Source of the DNA: Micromonospora kangleipakensis | Lineage (GTDB): Bacteria; Actinomycetota; Actinomycetes; Mycobacteriales; Micromonosporaceae | Length of the DNA stretch: 64,000 nucleotides | Assembly: GCF_004217615.1 (NCBI RefSeq) | Contig: NZ_SHLD01000001.1 | Location: 7,068,001 to 7,132,000 of the forward strand | Direction of reading: 5' to 3' | Part shown: positions 45,682 to 55,767 of the stretch, piece by piece | Layout: the number at the start of each line of letters is the position of its first letter | How positions within the stretch are numbered: the stretch's first letter is position 1 | The notes under the pieces: generated by a model | The model's database searches: none | Told to the model about the DNA's origin: nothing | The model's input: only the letters and a program-made list of their open reading frames with translations | Program-made: the position numbers and the translations under genes

Positions 45682-46392
45682 TCAGCTCGTCTCGCCGGCC
45701 ACGCTGAACGAGCGGAGCCGGTCGATCGCCAGGACGGTGAAGCCGACGCTGACCAGGGCGGTGAGCACCCCGGCCACCGGGACGGAGACCGTGGTGGAGA
45801 GCAGCTCCGTCGGGGCCATCCGGTCGGCGAGGGCGATCACCCACTGCTGGATCGAGAGCACCTTCGTGCCGCTGACGAAGTTGCCGAGCAGCCCCTCCCA
45901 GATCAGCACGTAGACCAGGCCGAGCAGGACCGGCCGCCGGGTGACCAGGCTGAGCGCCAGGAACAGCGCCGAGTACGCCAACGCGCCGAGCGCCGAGGCA
46001 GCGGCGAGCGCCAAGCCGAGGCGTACCGAATGGGCGAGCACGCCCGCGACGTAGAGCGGGACGGCGACGGTGACCGCGCTGACCCCGACGGCCACCGCCA
46101 GCTTCGGCAGCACGATCTGCCAGCGGGGCAGCGGCTTGGTGAGGATGTGCACCACCGTCCCGTCGTCGATCTCGGCGCCGAGCACGCCGGTGCCGACGAT
46201 CAGCGCCACCACCGGCAGCACCACGGCCAGGCCGAGACCGACCAGCACCGGCGGCCCCCACTGGCCCGGGTCCACCCCCAGCGACCGGCAGAGCACCGCC
46301 AACGCCACCAGCACGAGCGGCAGGGGCAGCAGCATCAGGAACCGGCGGCGGCCGAAGAGCCCGCGCGCGGTGATCCAGGAAATGGTCGACAT
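45682..46392 (-). CDS. ABC-2 permease (last gene of four-gene operon)
   Basis: The 236-residue product has six hydrophobic helices and the EIDDGTVVHILTKPLPR cytoplasmic segment often seen in ABC-2 permeases that work with a separate ATPase. Its start shares one base with the ATPase stop (TGATG). It likely forms a transporter with the ATPase at 46392-47351. Substrate unknown. Confidence 0.82.
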   Translation of the reverse strand: MSTISWITARGLFGRRRFLMLLPLPLVLVALAVLCRSLGVDPGQWGPPVLVGLGLAVVLPVVALIVGTGVLGAEIDDGTVVHILTKPLPRWQIVLPKLAVAVGVSAVTVAVPLYVAGVLAHSVRLGLALAAASALGALAYSALFLALSLVTRRPVLLGLVYVLIWEGLLGNFVSGTKVLSIQQWVIALADRMAPTELLSTTVSVPVAGVLTALVSVGFTVLAIDRLRSFSVAGETS

Positions 46393-47351
46393 CAGGCCTC
46401 CACCAGGTAGGAGAAGACGCTCTCCAGGGACTCGTCCTCGGGGGTCAACTGCCGGACCCGAATGCCGTGGGCGAGCGCGATCTTCGGCAGTGCCCGGGTG
46501 AAGGCGCCGTAGTCACCCGCCCGCACGGTCAGGCCGGACCGGTCCAGTTCGACGCCGGTGACCGAGACCTCGGCCATCAGCGCCACGGCCAGCGCCCGGT
46601 CGTCGGTGGAGCGGACCGCGAACACGTGCGGCCGGTTGGTCATCAGCCGGCGGATGGTGCGGAAGTCGCCGGAGGCGGCGAGCCGGCCGGCCACCATCAC
46701 CTGGACGGTGCCGGAGACCTGCTCGACCTCCTCCAGGATGTGCGAGCTGAACAGGATGGTCCGGCCGGCGTCGCCCAGGCGGTGCAGCAGCTGCATCATG
46801 TGCAGCCGCTGGCGCGGGTCCATCCCGTTGAACGGCTCGTCGAGCAACAGCACCTGCGGGTCGTGGACCAGCGCCGCGGCGACCCGGGTCCGCTGCCGCA
46901 TGCCCTTGGAGTACGTGCCGATCCGCCGGTCCTGCGCGTCGGCCATCTCGACCAGGGCGATCGCCCGCCGGGCCGCCGCCTCCGGGTCGGGCAGCCGGTG
47001 CAGCTTGGCGCTGGCCAGCACGAACTCGTACGCGGTGAGGAAGCTGTGCACCGCCTCCCGCTCGCTCACCAGGCCCAGCCGCCGGTAGACGCCCGGGTTG
47101 CGCCAGGTCGGCTCCCCGTCCAGGGTCACCGCGCCCCGCGAGGGGGCGAGGAACCCGGCCATCATGTGCAGCAGGGTGGTCTTGCCGGCCCCGTTCGGGC
47201 CGAGCAGGCCAGTCACCCCCGGGCCGAGCCGCATGGTGACATCGTTGACCGCCACCACGTTGCCGTACCAGCGGGAGACGCCGGCCAGGTCGAGGGTGCT
47301 GGCGGCGGTGGTCGGGGCAGCCGCCTCCGGGCTGGCGCTGAGCGTGGTCAT
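46392..47351 (-). CDS. ABC transporter ATPase, second in operon
   Basis: The 319-residue ATPase has Walker A GPNGAGKTT (about 50-58), signature YSKGMRQR and Walker B LLLDEPFNGMD. A C-terminal region of about 90 residues follows that drug-type ABC-2 ATPases share. It overlaps the upstream permease stop (ATGA) and the downstream permease start (TGATG), so all members are coupled. Confidence 0.88.
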   Translation of the reverse strand: MTTLSASPEAAAPTTAASTLDLAGVSRWYGNVVAVNDVTMRLGPGVTGLLGPNGAGKTTLLHMMAGFLAPSRGAVTLDGEPTWRNPGVYRRLGLVSEREAVHSFLTAYEFVLASAKLHRLPDPEAAARRAIALVEMADAQDRRIGTYSKGMRQRTRVAAALVHDPQVLLLDEPFNGMDPRQRLHMMQLLHRLGDAGRTILFSSHILEEVEQVSGTVQVMVAGRLAASGDFRTIRRLMTNRPHVFAVRSTDDRALAVALMAEVSVTGVELDRSGLTVRAGDYGAFTRALPKIALAHGIRVRQLTPEDESLESVFSYLVEA

Positions 47352-48232
47352 CGGGCGGCCACCTTCCGGTATCGCAGCAACAACAGGGCGACGCAGGCGG
47401 CGACCAGCAGGACGGCGGCCACCCCGTAGACGGGGCCGAAGCCACCGATCGGGACGCCGCCGCCCCGGCCCTCGGGCACCAGCAGGTCACCGAGCGCCCA
47501 GGTGCCCACCCCGCCGACGAGCGTCGAGGGCGACGCGAGGAAGGCCAGCTCGTTGATCGTCCGGGACGGCAGGATCGACAGCGTCCCGACGATCGGGGTG
47601 GTCATCAGGAAGACCGCCACGATCCCGCCGGCGGCGAAGGCGCGCTTGCCGGTGAGCGAGGCGACCAGCAGCCCGATCGAGGCGAAGACCGCCGCCCACA
47701 GCCCGGCGTAGAGCAGGCCGGGCAGCAGGTCGAGCAGCTCGTCCCAGACCCCGCGCATGCCCTTGTCGGTGGTGAACGCGGCGCCGAGGAACATCACCAG
47801 CTGCGGCCCGCCGAGCAGCAGCCAGATCGCGCTGACCAGGGCCAGCAGCTTGGCCAGCGGGTAGTCGTCGCGGGGCAGCGGCCGGGAGAAGTACAGCGGC
47901 AGCACGCCGCTGCGCAGATCCCGGGAGACCAGCTCGGGGGCGGCCACCGCGACGAAGAAGATGACCAGCCAGCTCATCGAGTCGGCGAACTGGGCGTACG
48001 TCATCACCACCTCGCCGATCTGGCTGCGGACCGCGGTGATCCCGGCGGCGACCAGGGTGACGATGCCGACCACCAGCCAGGGGAAGATCTTCGCCTTGGC
48101 GGTACGGCCCAACCCGAAGACGGTCCGCAGGCCGTGCAGGTAGAGCGCGCCGAAGACGTGCCGGCGGCCCAGCCGGGGACCGGTGTAGCGCTGGTAGCCG
48201 ATGTCGTGGATGACACCGGTCGGCTCAGACAT
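47348..48232 (-). CDS. ABC-2 permease, first permease of operon
   Basis: The 294-residue protein has a 45-residue N-terminus (IHDIGYQRYTGPRLGRR) then six helices. The YQRYxGPR motif before the first helix is a known feature of one ABC-2 permease group. It overlaps the first ATPase gene by 8 bp and the second ATPase by 4 bp. Confidence 0.85.
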   Translation of the reverse strand: MSEPTGVIHDIGYQRYTGPRLGRRHVFGALYLHGLRTVFGLGRTAKAKIFPWLVVGIVTLVAAGITAVRSQIGEVVMTYAQFADSMSWLVIFFVAVAAPELVSRDLRSGVLPLYFSRPLPRDDYPLAKLLALVSAIWLLLGGPQLVMFLGAAFTTDKGMRGVWDELLDLLPGLLYAGLWAAVFASIGLLVASLTGKRAFAAGGIVAVFLMTTPIVGTLSILPSRTINELAFLASPSTLVGGVGTWALGDLLVPEGRGGGVPIGGFGPVYGVAAVLLVAACVALLLLRYRKVAAR

Positions 48233-49139
48233 GGCTGGGCTCCCTCGTGGCGAAGAGTTCGGCCACCCGGTGCCGGCGCTGGTCCAGCCGGTGCAGTGGC
48301 AGGTCCAGCTCGGCGACCGCGCCGAGGATCAGGTCGTAGGTGGCGTCGTCGGCGAGCGGGACGAGCAGCAGCCGCCCCTCGCGGGCCACCGGCAGGTCGA
48401 GCGCGGCGAGCCGGGCCGCGAGGTCGTCCGTACCCTCGCTGACCTCGACCGCGAGGACGTCGGTGGCCGACGTCATCGCGGCGATGCGGTCGGCGCGCAG
48501 CAGCCGGCCGCCGTCGATGGCGACCAGCGCGTCGCAGATCCGCTCCACCTCGCCGAGCAGGTGCGAGCAGACCAGGACGGAGATGCCGAACTCGGTGCCG
48601 ATCCGGTGGATCAGGGCGAGCATGGCGTCCCGCCCGGCCGGGTCGAGACCGTTGGTCGGCTCGTCGAGGAGCAGCAGGTCCGGGTCGTGCACCAGGGCCT
48701 GGGCGAGCTTGACCCGCTGCTTCATGCCGGTGGAGTAGCCACCGACCGGGCGGTAGCGCTCCTCGTAGAGGCCGACGTGGCGCAGCGCCTCGGAGGCCCG
48801 TTCCCGGGCCACCGTCCGGGGCAGCCCGCTGATCCGGCCCAGGTGGGTGACCAGCTCGGCGGCGGAGAGGTCCGGCGGGAGGGCGTCGTGCTCGGGCATG
48901 TAGCCGACCCGGGCGCGGACCGCCGCCGGGTCGGTGGTCGGGTCGAGGCCGAGCACGGAGACCCGGCCGCTGGTGGGCGGGAGCAGGCCGAGCAGGATCT
49001 TGATCAGGGTCGACTTGCCGGCGCCGTTCGCGCCGACCAGGCCGATGATCCCCGGCTCGACCGACACCGTGAGGTCGGCCAACGCGGTGACCCCACCTCC
49101 GTACGTCTTGGTCAGCGACTCGGTCGCGATCAGTGTCAC
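48225..49139 (-). CDS. ABC transporter ATPase, first in operon
   Basis: The 304-residue ATPase starts at GTG 49139. Walker A GANGAGKST is near residues 36-44, signature YSTGMKQR, Walker B LLLDEPTNGLD. It begins a four-gene set: ATPase, permease, ATPase, permease, each overlapping the next. Such paired sets may form two transporters or one asymmetric complex. It resembles the NatA/CcmA-type group; the substrate is not indicated. Confidence 0.88.
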   Translation of the reverse strand: MTLIATESLTKTYGGGVTALADLTVSVEPGIIGLVGANGAGKSTLIKILLGLLPPTSGRVSVLGLDPTTDPAAVRARVGYMPEHDALPPDLSAAELVTHLGRISGLPRTVARERASEALRHVGLYEERYRPVGGYSTGMKQRVKLAQALVHDPDLLLLDEPTNGLDPAGRDAMLALIHRIGTEFGISVLVCSHLLGEVERICDALVAIDGGRLLRADRIAAMTSATDVLAVEVSEGTDDLAARLAALDLPVAREGRLLLVPLADDATYDLILGAVAELDLPLHRLDQRRHRVAELFATREPSHV

Positions 49140-49513
49140 GCCGCTCAGCCTAGGAACTCGACGCTCGTCGGGGCATCCGGCGCGCCCCTGATCCTGGCGT
49201 CCTCCCCCATTAGGGGTAAGCCTTCCGTAAGGCGGTGGGGCGGTGACCGGGCCGGATCCGGCCGGGGCACTGTGGACATGAACCGCCGTGACCTACCGGC
49301 CGGGACCGACCCGACCGGGCTGACCAGCGTGTCGATCTGGTGCGAGCGGTTCGCGGTGTCGTTCGGCGCCGCCCCGCTGACCCCCGCCGGCTGACCCGGC
49401 CGCGCCCGGTCGACGGCCGCCCGAACGGCTGGTGGCCGGCAGGTGGAGTGGCGCTCTCGACCGATCGCCGGCGGGCTGCGAAACTGTGTGCCGGCCGGTG
49501 AGTTGGGGGTTAG
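49140..49513. other. Divergent intergenic region with small palindrome
   Basis: This 374-bp stretch separates the ABC-2 operon from the APS kinase gene and must carry both promoters. A 14-bp palindrome GCCTT-CCGT-AAGGC (49220-49233) sits in a relatively AT-rich part and could be an operator. It also holds a 38-codon open frame listed separately. Nothing else was recognised. Confidence 0.45.
49278..49394 (+). CDS. Candidate 38-residue small ORF upstream of the APS kinase gene
   Basis: ATG 49278 opens a frame with 36 of 38 third positions G or C, far above what chance gives in non-coding DNA here. The product (MNRRDLPAGTDPTGLTSVSI, then WCERFAVSFGAAPL and four more) is not a known domain. It has one cysteine, next to tryptophan. 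It ends 119 bp before the APS kinase start on the same strand and might be a leader peptide sensing sulfur supply; no ribosome site is obvious. Confidence 0.4.
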   Translation: MNRRDLPAGTDPTGLTSVSIWCERFAVSFGAAPLTPAG

Positions 49514-51043
49514 ATGAGCAACGGGTGGGTGCTGCCCGAGGACGTGCTGCGGGACGCTCCGGCGTACGCGCCGCGCACCAGTGAACTGGCCGATCTGGAG
49601 TTGCTGCTGACCGGGGCGTACGCCCCGCTGACCGGCTTCATGACCCGCGCCGACCTGGCCTCGCTGAGCCGGCGTGGCCGACTCGCCGACGGGACGCCCT
49701 GGCCCGTACCGGTGACCCTGCAGGTGCCGGCAAGGCTCGCCGACGGCCTGGCGCTGGACGACCCGCTGCGCCGGGCGCTGGTGCTCACCGACGGCGAGGG
49801 CGCTCCGGTGGCCGCGATGGACGTGACCGACGTGTGGCCGGTGCGGGACGGCACGGTGGGCGTGGGCGGCGCGGTCCGCCGGCTCGGCGACGGCGGGCAC
49901 GGGCCGTTCCAGCGGCTGCGCCGTGGCCCGGACGAGGTCAGGGCGCTGCTGCCCCCGGGCCGGGTGCTCGGGGTCTTCGCCGACCGTCCGCTGCACCGGC
50001 CGCAGCTCGCCCAGATCGCGCACGCGGCCCGCACGCTCGGCGCGCACCTGCTGATGATGATCCCGGTGGGCGAGGAGGCGACCGCTGGGGTGCCGGCCGA
50101 GGCGCTGGTCCGCAGCGTCTTCGCCGCCCGGGACCGGATGCCCCCGGCCACCGTGGTGGCGGTGCCGCTGGTCCGGCGGCGCGACGAGATCAGCGACGCG
50201 CTGCTGCGGGCCCGGGTCGCCGCCGCGTACGGGGTGACCCACCTGCTCTCCACCGGCGAGATGCTCTCCGGCGCGGGCCTGCGGGTGCTGGTCCCCCGCG
50301 AGCTGGCCTACGACAACCGGGACGGGCAGTGGCGGTGGCGGGAGGACATCCCGCCGCGCAACCGGCGGCTGGCGCTGACCCAGGAGGAGATCGACGACCT
50401 GCTGGACCGAGGCTTCCCGCTGCCCGAGTGGCACACCCCGCCGGCGGTGGCCAAGGAGCTGGTCCGGGCCCGCCCGCCGCGCCGGCACCGGGGCCTGGTG
50501 GTCTTCTTCACCGGGCTCTCCGGGTCCGGAAAGTCGACCATCGCCCGCGGCCTGGCGGACGCGCTGCGCGAGGGCGGCGACCGGACGATCACCCTGCTCG
50601 ACGGGGACGTGGTGCGCCGGGAGCTCTCCGCCGGGCTGACCTTCAGCAAGGCCGACCGGGACCTCAACGTGCGCCGGATCGGCTGGGTGGCCGCCGAGAT
50701 CGCCCGGCACCGGGGGGTCGGCATCTGCTGCCCGATCGCCCCGTACGCCGCCGCCCGGGCCACCGCCCGGGAGATGGCGCACGCCGCCGGGGCGGGGTTC
50801 CTGCTGGTCCACGTCGCCACCCCGCTGGAGGTCTGCGAGCAGCGCGACCGCAAGGGCCTGTACGCCCGCGCCCGGGCCGGCCTGCTCACCGGGATGACCG
50901 GCATCGACGACCCGTACGAGGAGCCGACCGACGCCGACCTGGTGGTGGACACCACCGAGATGACGATCGAGGAGGCGGTCCAGGTGGTGATGGGCCACCT
51001 GACCGAGACCGGCTGGGTGGAGCCCCGCCTCCAGTCCGCCTGA
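49514..51043 (+). CDS. APS kinase fused to an ATP-sulfurylase-like domain lacking its active site
   Basis: The 509-residue fusion has residues about 5-320 folded like ATP sulfurylase (PUA-like start with LTGAYAPLTGFMTRADL) and residues 328-500 as an APS kinase with P-loop GLSGSGKS at 334-341 and LDGDVVRREL. In real sulfurylases Q-T-R-N-P-x-H-x-x-H binds substrates; here the same site reads FADRPLHRPQ (155-164), and the later GRDHAG motif has become STGEMLSGAG. The kinase half looks active (PAPS formation), while the first half is probably structural or regulatory. No cysD or cysN is adjacent. Confidence 0.82.
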   Translation: MSNGWVLPEDVLRDAPAYAPRTSELADLELLLTGAYAPLTGFMTRADLASLSRRGRLADGTPWPVPVTLQVPARLADGLALDDPLRRALVLTDGEGAPVAAMDVTDVWPVRDGTVGVGGAVRRLGDGGHGPFQRLRRGPDEVRALLPPGRVLGVFADRPLHRPQLAQIAHAARTLGAHLLMMIPVGEEATAGVPAEALVRSVFAARDRMPPATVVAVPLVRRRDEISDALLRARVAAAYGVTHLLSTGEMLSGAGLRVLVPRELAYDNRDGQWRWREDIPPRNRRLALTQEEIDDLLDRGFPLPEWHTPPAVAKELVRARPPRRHRGLVVFFTGLSGSGKSTIARGLADALREGGDRTITLLDGDVVRRELSAGLTFSKADRDLNVRRIGWVAAEIARHRGVGICCPIAPYAAARATAREMAHAAGAGFLLVHVATPLEVCEQRDRKGLYARARAGLLTGMTGIDDPYEEPTDADLVVDTTEMTIEEAVQVVMGHLTETGWVEPRLQSA

Positions 51044-51163
51044 CCCGCACGGCGTTCCCGCCGCCCGCCTCCCGCCATCGTCCGCTCGTCGGCCGGCCGG
51101 CGGGGACGGGCGGCGGCGTCGTTTCGCCCCACGACTCCTTCCGTCGTGACCTTCTGCGCGCTA

Positions 51164-51185
51164 GTGTTCATCTTTGTTGGAACAC
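51164..51185. promoter_or_regulatory. Candidate DeoR operator
   Basis: GTGTTC (51164-51169) and GAACAC (51180-51185) form an inverted repeat across 10 bp, 48 bp upstream of the deoR start. The TTCATCTTTGTTGGAA interior is AT-rich for this genome and likely overlaps the promoter. Self-regulation of the deoR-galT operon fits. Confidence 0.5.
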
Positions 51186-51232
51186 GTTCGACCGCGTGGA
51201 GACGTGGTCGCGGGACCCCGGAGGTACGGCGG

Positions 51233-52032
51233 ATGCTGGCGCGGCAGCGGCAGACGGCCATCCTGGAGCGGGTCCGCAGCGCCGGCGGCGTGCGGGTCAC
51301 CGACCTGGCCGCCGAGTTCGGCGTCTCCGACATGACCATCCGGCGGGATCTGGAGACGCTGCACGAGCAGGGCCTCCTCGCCAAGGTGCACGGCGGCGCC
51401 ACGCTGGCCGGCCCGGGCTCCACCGACGAGCCCGGCTTCCACGCCAAGTTGGTCCGCCAGTCGGCGGAGAAGGCGGCGATCGCCGCCCGCGCCGCCGAGC
51501 TGGTCGGCCCCGGCGCCGCGATCGCCCTGTCCGCCGGTACGACCACCGCCGAGCTGGCCCGCCGCCTGGTCGACGTGCCGGGGCTGACCGTGGTGACCAA
51601 CTCGCTGCCGGTGGCCGAGGTCCTGCACGTGGGCGGACGACCGGACCAGACCGTGGTGCTCACCGGCGGCGTCCGTACGCCCTCCGACGCGCTGGTCGGC
51701 CCGCTGGCCGTGGCGGCGATCGGGTCGCTCCACCTGGACCTGCTCTTCCTCGGCGTGCACGGGATCAGCGAACGGGCCGGCTTCACCACGCCGAACCTGA
51801 TGGAGGCGGACACCGACCGGGCCCTGGTGGCGGCCGCCGACCGGCTGGTCGTCCTCGCCGACCACACCAAGTGGGGCACCGTGGGGATCTCCTCCATCGT
51901 CGGCCTGGCCGCCGCGGACGTGCTGGTCACCGACGACCGGTTGGCACCGGACGCGCGACGGGTGCTCGACGAGAAGGTGGGTGAGCTGGTGATCGTGCCG
52001 GGCACGGGGCGGCCCACGGGGAAGGCGGCGGA

Positions 52033-52036
<4 letters not shown>
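51233..52036 (+). CDS. DeoR-family sugar-responsive repressor
   Basis: The 267-residue repressor starts at ATG 51233, seven bases after GGAGGT. The winged helix-turn-helix (QRQTAILERV, then VTDLAAEFGVSDMTIRRDLETL) precedes a sugar-phosphate-binding domain of the isomerase-like type (SAGTTTAELARRL, and LVVLADHTKWG). galT overlaps its stop as GTGA, so it probably senses a galactose or related sugar phosphate and controls the operon. Confidence 0.88.
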
Positions 52037-53106
<1,070 letters not shown>

Positions 53107-53151
53107 GCCGGGGTGCCGCCCCCGTCAGCCGGACCGCTGCCGCAGGTCCCG

Positions 53152-53223
53152 GGACGTTGCCGCGCAACGTCCACCGGAGTGGGCACAGACAGGGCGCGGG
53201 GGGCCCGGGACAGGGCCCCCCGC
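53152..53223 (+). terminator. Two hairpins after galT
   Basis: GGACGTTGC/GCAACGTCC (53152-53160, 53164-53172; three-base loop) is followed by GCGGGGGGCCC/GGGCCCCCCGC (53196-53206, 53213-53223; six-base loop). Both are perfect. The second is the stronger terminator candidate; the first may help stop or protect the transcript. Confidence 0.7.
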
Positions 53224-53242
53224 AGGGAAGGGACGGCTGGCT

Positions 53243-53365
53243 GTGCGCGACAGCCGGGAAGGCTGGCTGGTCGGCACTCGGGCCGCGAGGCGACCACGGT
53301 CAACCTTCCTGGACGAGACTGGCATCACGTCCATTCAGCTCAACGACCCACCAACCCGCCAGTGA
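53243..53365 (+). CDS. Candidate 40-residue small ORF between galT and icd
   Basis: GTG 53243 lies 10 bp after GGAAGGGA. The product starts MRDSREGWLVGTRAARRPR and ends STFLDETGITSIQLND with a short PPTRQ tail: a basic first half and an acidic, hydroxyl-rich second half, like a leader/core split. GC3 is 31 of 40, lower than in neighbours but above random in amino-acid logic. The rest of the 53107-53475 gap holds only hairpins. It could be a peptide precursor or chance; I do not recognise it. Confidence 0.35.
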   Translation: MRDSREGWLVGTRAARRPRSTFLDETGITSIQLNDPPTRQ

Positions 53366-53421
53366 CGCCCGCCCCGGCGGGCCGGACCCGGTGCGGCGGG
53401 GGTGCGGGTCCGCCCCGGGTA

Positions 53422-53459
53422 CGACCGAGCCCGCCGGCGGGTGCCGGCGGGCTCGGTCG
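53422..53459 (-). terminator. Strong terminator after icd
   Basis: CGACCGAGCCCGCCGG (53422-53437) pairs with CCGGCGGGCTCGGTCG (53444-53459), 16 perfect pairs with a six-base loop, 16 bp beyond the icd stop on the minus strand. Confidence 0.8.
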
Positions 53460-53475
53460 GTGCGGCGGGACGGAA

Positions 53476-54693
53476 TCAGGCGTTGATCTTGCGCGCCAGG
53501 TTCTCGTCGAGCGCGTTCATGAACTCGTCGGTGGTCAGCCACGGGGCGTCGCGCGAGATGAGCAGCGCGAGGTCCTTGGTCATCTGGCCACCCTCGACGG
53601 TGTCGACGATGACCTGCTCCAGGGTGTTGGCGAACTCGGTGACCGCCGGGGTGCCGTCCAGCTTGCCCCGGTGGGCCAGGCCCCGGGTCCAGGCGTAGAT
53701 CGAGGCGATCGGGTTCGTCGAGGTCTTCTCGCCCTTCTGCCACTGCCGGTAGTGCCGGGTGACCGTGCCGTGCGCGGCCTCGGCCTCGACGGTGCGGCCG
53801 TCCGGAGAGAGCAGGACGGAGGTCATCAGGCCGAGCGAGCCGAAGCCCTGCGCGACGGTGTCGGACTGCACGTCACCGTCGTAGTTCTTGCAGGCCCAGA
53901 CGTAGCCGCCCTCCCACTTGAGCGCGGCGGCGACCATGTCGTCGATCAGCCGGTGCTCGTAGGTGATGCCGGCGGCGTCGAACTCGGCCTTGAACTCGTT
54001 CTCGAACACCTCGGCGAAGATGTCCTTGAACCGGCCGTCGTACGCCTTGAGGATGGTGTTCTTGGTGGACAGGTAGACCGGGTAGTTGCGGTCCAGGCCG
54101 TAGCGGAACGAGGCGCGGGCGAAGTCCCGGATCGACTCGTCGAAGTTGTACATGCCCATGGCGATGCCGCCGCCGGGGAAGTTGGCGACCTCCATCTCCA
54201 TCGGGGCGGAGCCGTCGGCCGGGGTGTAGGTGATGGTCACCTTGCCCGGGCCGGGGACCACGAAGTCGGTGGCCTTGTACTGGTCACCGTGGGCGTGCCG
54301 GCCGATGATGATCGGCTTGGTCCAGCCCGGGACCAGCCGCGGCACGTTGGACATGATGATCGGCTCGCGGAAGACGACGCCGCCGAGGATGTTGCGGATG
54401 GTGCCGTTCGGCGACCGCCACATCTTCTTCAGGCCGAACTCCTCGACCCGGGCCTCGTCCGGGGTGATCGTCGCGCACTTGACGCCCACGCCGTGCTGCT
54501 TGATGGCGTTGGCGGCGTCGACGGTGACCTGGTCGTCGGTCTCGTCGCGGTGCTGGATCGACAGGTCGTAGTAGTGCAGGTCGACGTCGAGGTAGGGCAG
54601 GATCAGCTGCTCCCGGATCTGCTTCCAGATGATCCGGGTCATCTCGTCGCCGTCGATCTCCACGACCGGGTTGTTTACCTTGATCTTCGCCAT
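53476..54693 (-). CDS. icd: NADP-dependent isocitrate dehydrogenase
   Basis: The 405-residue homodimeric eukaryote-like isocitrate dehydrogenase converts isocitrate to 2-oxoglutarate with NADPH in the TCA cycle. The substrate-binding SPNGTIRN loop, the metal-binding [13 protein letters not shown] aspartates and the NADP-selective [13 protein letters not shown] region are all present. The [20 protein letters not shown] start is typical of the family. It ends at a strong hairpin and is divergent from the MBL gene, with 135 bp between starts. Confidence 0.95.
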   Translation of the reverse strand: MAKIKVNNPVVEIDGDEMTRIIWKQIREQLILPYLDVDLHYYDLSIQHRDETDDQVTVDAANAIKQHGVGVKCATITPDEARVEEFGLKKMWRSPNGTIRNILGGVVFREPIIMSNVPRLVPGWTKPIIIGRHAHGDQYKATDFVVPGPGKVTITYTPADGSAPMEMEVANFPGGGIAMGMYNFDESIRDFARASFRYGLDRNYPVYLSTKNTILKAYDGRFKDIFAEVFENEFKAEFDAAGITYEHRLIDDMVAAALKWEGGYVWACKNYDGDVQSDTVAQGFGSLGLMTSVLLSPDGRTVEAEAAHGTVTRHYRQWQKGEKTSTNPIASIYAWTRGLAHRGKLDGTPAVTEFANTLEQVIVDTVEGGQMTKDLALLISRDAPWLTTDEFMNALDENLARKINA

Positions 54694-54828
54694 CGGCCGG
54701 CGCTCCTCTCGGGGGACACGTGCTCAAGCAGTACGAGCGTACTGGAAACTGGCCGGGGTGCCCCAGCCGGCCTCGGTCGGCCGGGAATCGGGGTGCACGG
54801 CGCAGGAGATCACTGGCAGCATCACCGG

Positions 54829-55635
54829 ATGCCACTGAGCCGCACCCTCGGGTCTATCACGGTCACCGCCCTCACCGACGGCGAGGGCCCGTTCTTCCAG
54901 TCCCGCGTCGAGGCGTTCCCCGACGCCACGGAGGCACAGTGGCGCGAGGCCGACCGGCGTGATCCCGCGTCGGTGACCGCCGACGGGGAGTGGTGGCTGC
55001 AGTTCCGCAGCTTCGCCGTCCACGGCGACGACGGGTCGGTGACGCTGGTCGACGCCGGCATCGGCCCGGCCGACTCGCTCGCCGCGGGCTGGGCGCCGGT
55101 GCCGGGCCGGCTGCCGGCCGAACTGGCCGCCGCCGGCATCGACCCCGCCGACGTGCGGACCGTGGTGCTGACCCACCTGCACAGCGACCACGTCGGCTGG
55201 GCGGTGACCGGCACGCCGGGCCGCCCCTACTTCCCCAACGCCGACTACGTGCTGCAGCGGACCGAGCTGGCAGCGCTGGAGCTGTTCCACCCCGAGCTGC
55301 CGGCCCGGCTGGTCGGCCCGTTGCGCGCCGCCGGCCAGCTCCGGGTGGTCGACGGCGACACCCCCCTCACCCCGGCGGTACGCGTGCTGAGCACCCCCGG
55401 CCACACTCCCGGCCACCAGTCGGTGCTGGTCGACTCCGGCGACGAGCGCCTGCTGCTCACCGGCGACCTGCTGGTGCACGCCATCCAGCTCGTCGACCCC
55501 GCCCTGGCGTACGCCCACGAGGTGGACCCGGCCACCGCCCGCGCCTCCCGCACCACCCTCCTGCACACCCTCACCACCGCCGCCCCCACCACCCTCGCCA
55601 CCCCCCACCTGACCACCCCCTTCACCCCCCTCTGA
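54829..55635 (+). CDS. Metallo-beta-lactamase-fold hydrolase
   Basis: The 268-residue protein has the metal-binding HLHSDH at 116-121, TPGHTPGH near 190 and TGDLL near 210, which suits a lactonase- or glyoxalase-II-like enzyme. The start ATG 54829 lies after GCAGGAGA, 30 bp upstream. The last 30 residues are Thr/Pro/Leu-rich and run up to the CCCTCR repeat array, which begins 13 bp after the stop; repeat expansion may have shaped this end. Confidence 0.82.
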   Translation: MPLSRTLGSITVTALTDGEGPFFQSRVEAFPDATEAQWREADRRDPASVTADGEWWLQFRSFAVHGDDGSVTLVDAGIGPADSLAAGWAPVPGRLPAELAAAGIDPADVRTVVLTHLHSDHVGWAVTGTPGRPYFPNADYVLQRTELAALELFHPELPARLVGPLRAAGQLRVVDGDTPLTPAVRVLSTPGHTPGHQSVLVDSGDERLLLTGDLLVHAIQLVDPALAYAHEVDPATARASRTTLLHTLTTAAPTTLATPHLTTPFTPL

Positions 55636-55647
55636 CCACCGCCCCCG

Positions 55648-55765
55648 CCCTCACCCTCACCCTCGCCCTCACCCTCGCCCTCGCCCTCGCCCTCACCCTC
55701 GCCCTCGCCCTCGCCCTCGCCCTCGCCCTCGCCCTCGCCCTCGCCCTCGCCCTCGCCCTCGCCCC
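55648..55765. repeat. Hexanucleotide tandem array (CCCTCR)n
   Basis: About 19.7 units of CCCTCG or CCCTCA lie without interruption between the MBL stop and the palindromic element. Four CCCTCA units are among the first eight; the rest are CCCTCG, so the array grew mostly from one end. The top strand is C-only apart from T, G and A at fixed places, giving strong strand asymmetry. It lies outside any credible gene. Confidence 0.9.
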
Positions 55766-55767
55766 GG

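Noticed and set aside
53113..55635. 840-codon frame joining the galT-icd gap to the MBL gene
   Set aside because: Most of it is antisense to icd. Only the part from ATG 54829 encodes the MBL protein.
55636..55765. Leu-Ala-Leu-Thr repeat protein read from the hexamer array
   Set aside because: It arises only from reading CCCTCR units in one frame of a longer antisense-type frame; no start codon or ribosome site belongs to it and it lies after the MBL stop.
55648..55765. CRISPR-like repeat array
   Set aside because: Units are 6 bp and directly tandem without spacers, so this is a microsatellite-like array, not CRISPR. No cas gene is in the window.
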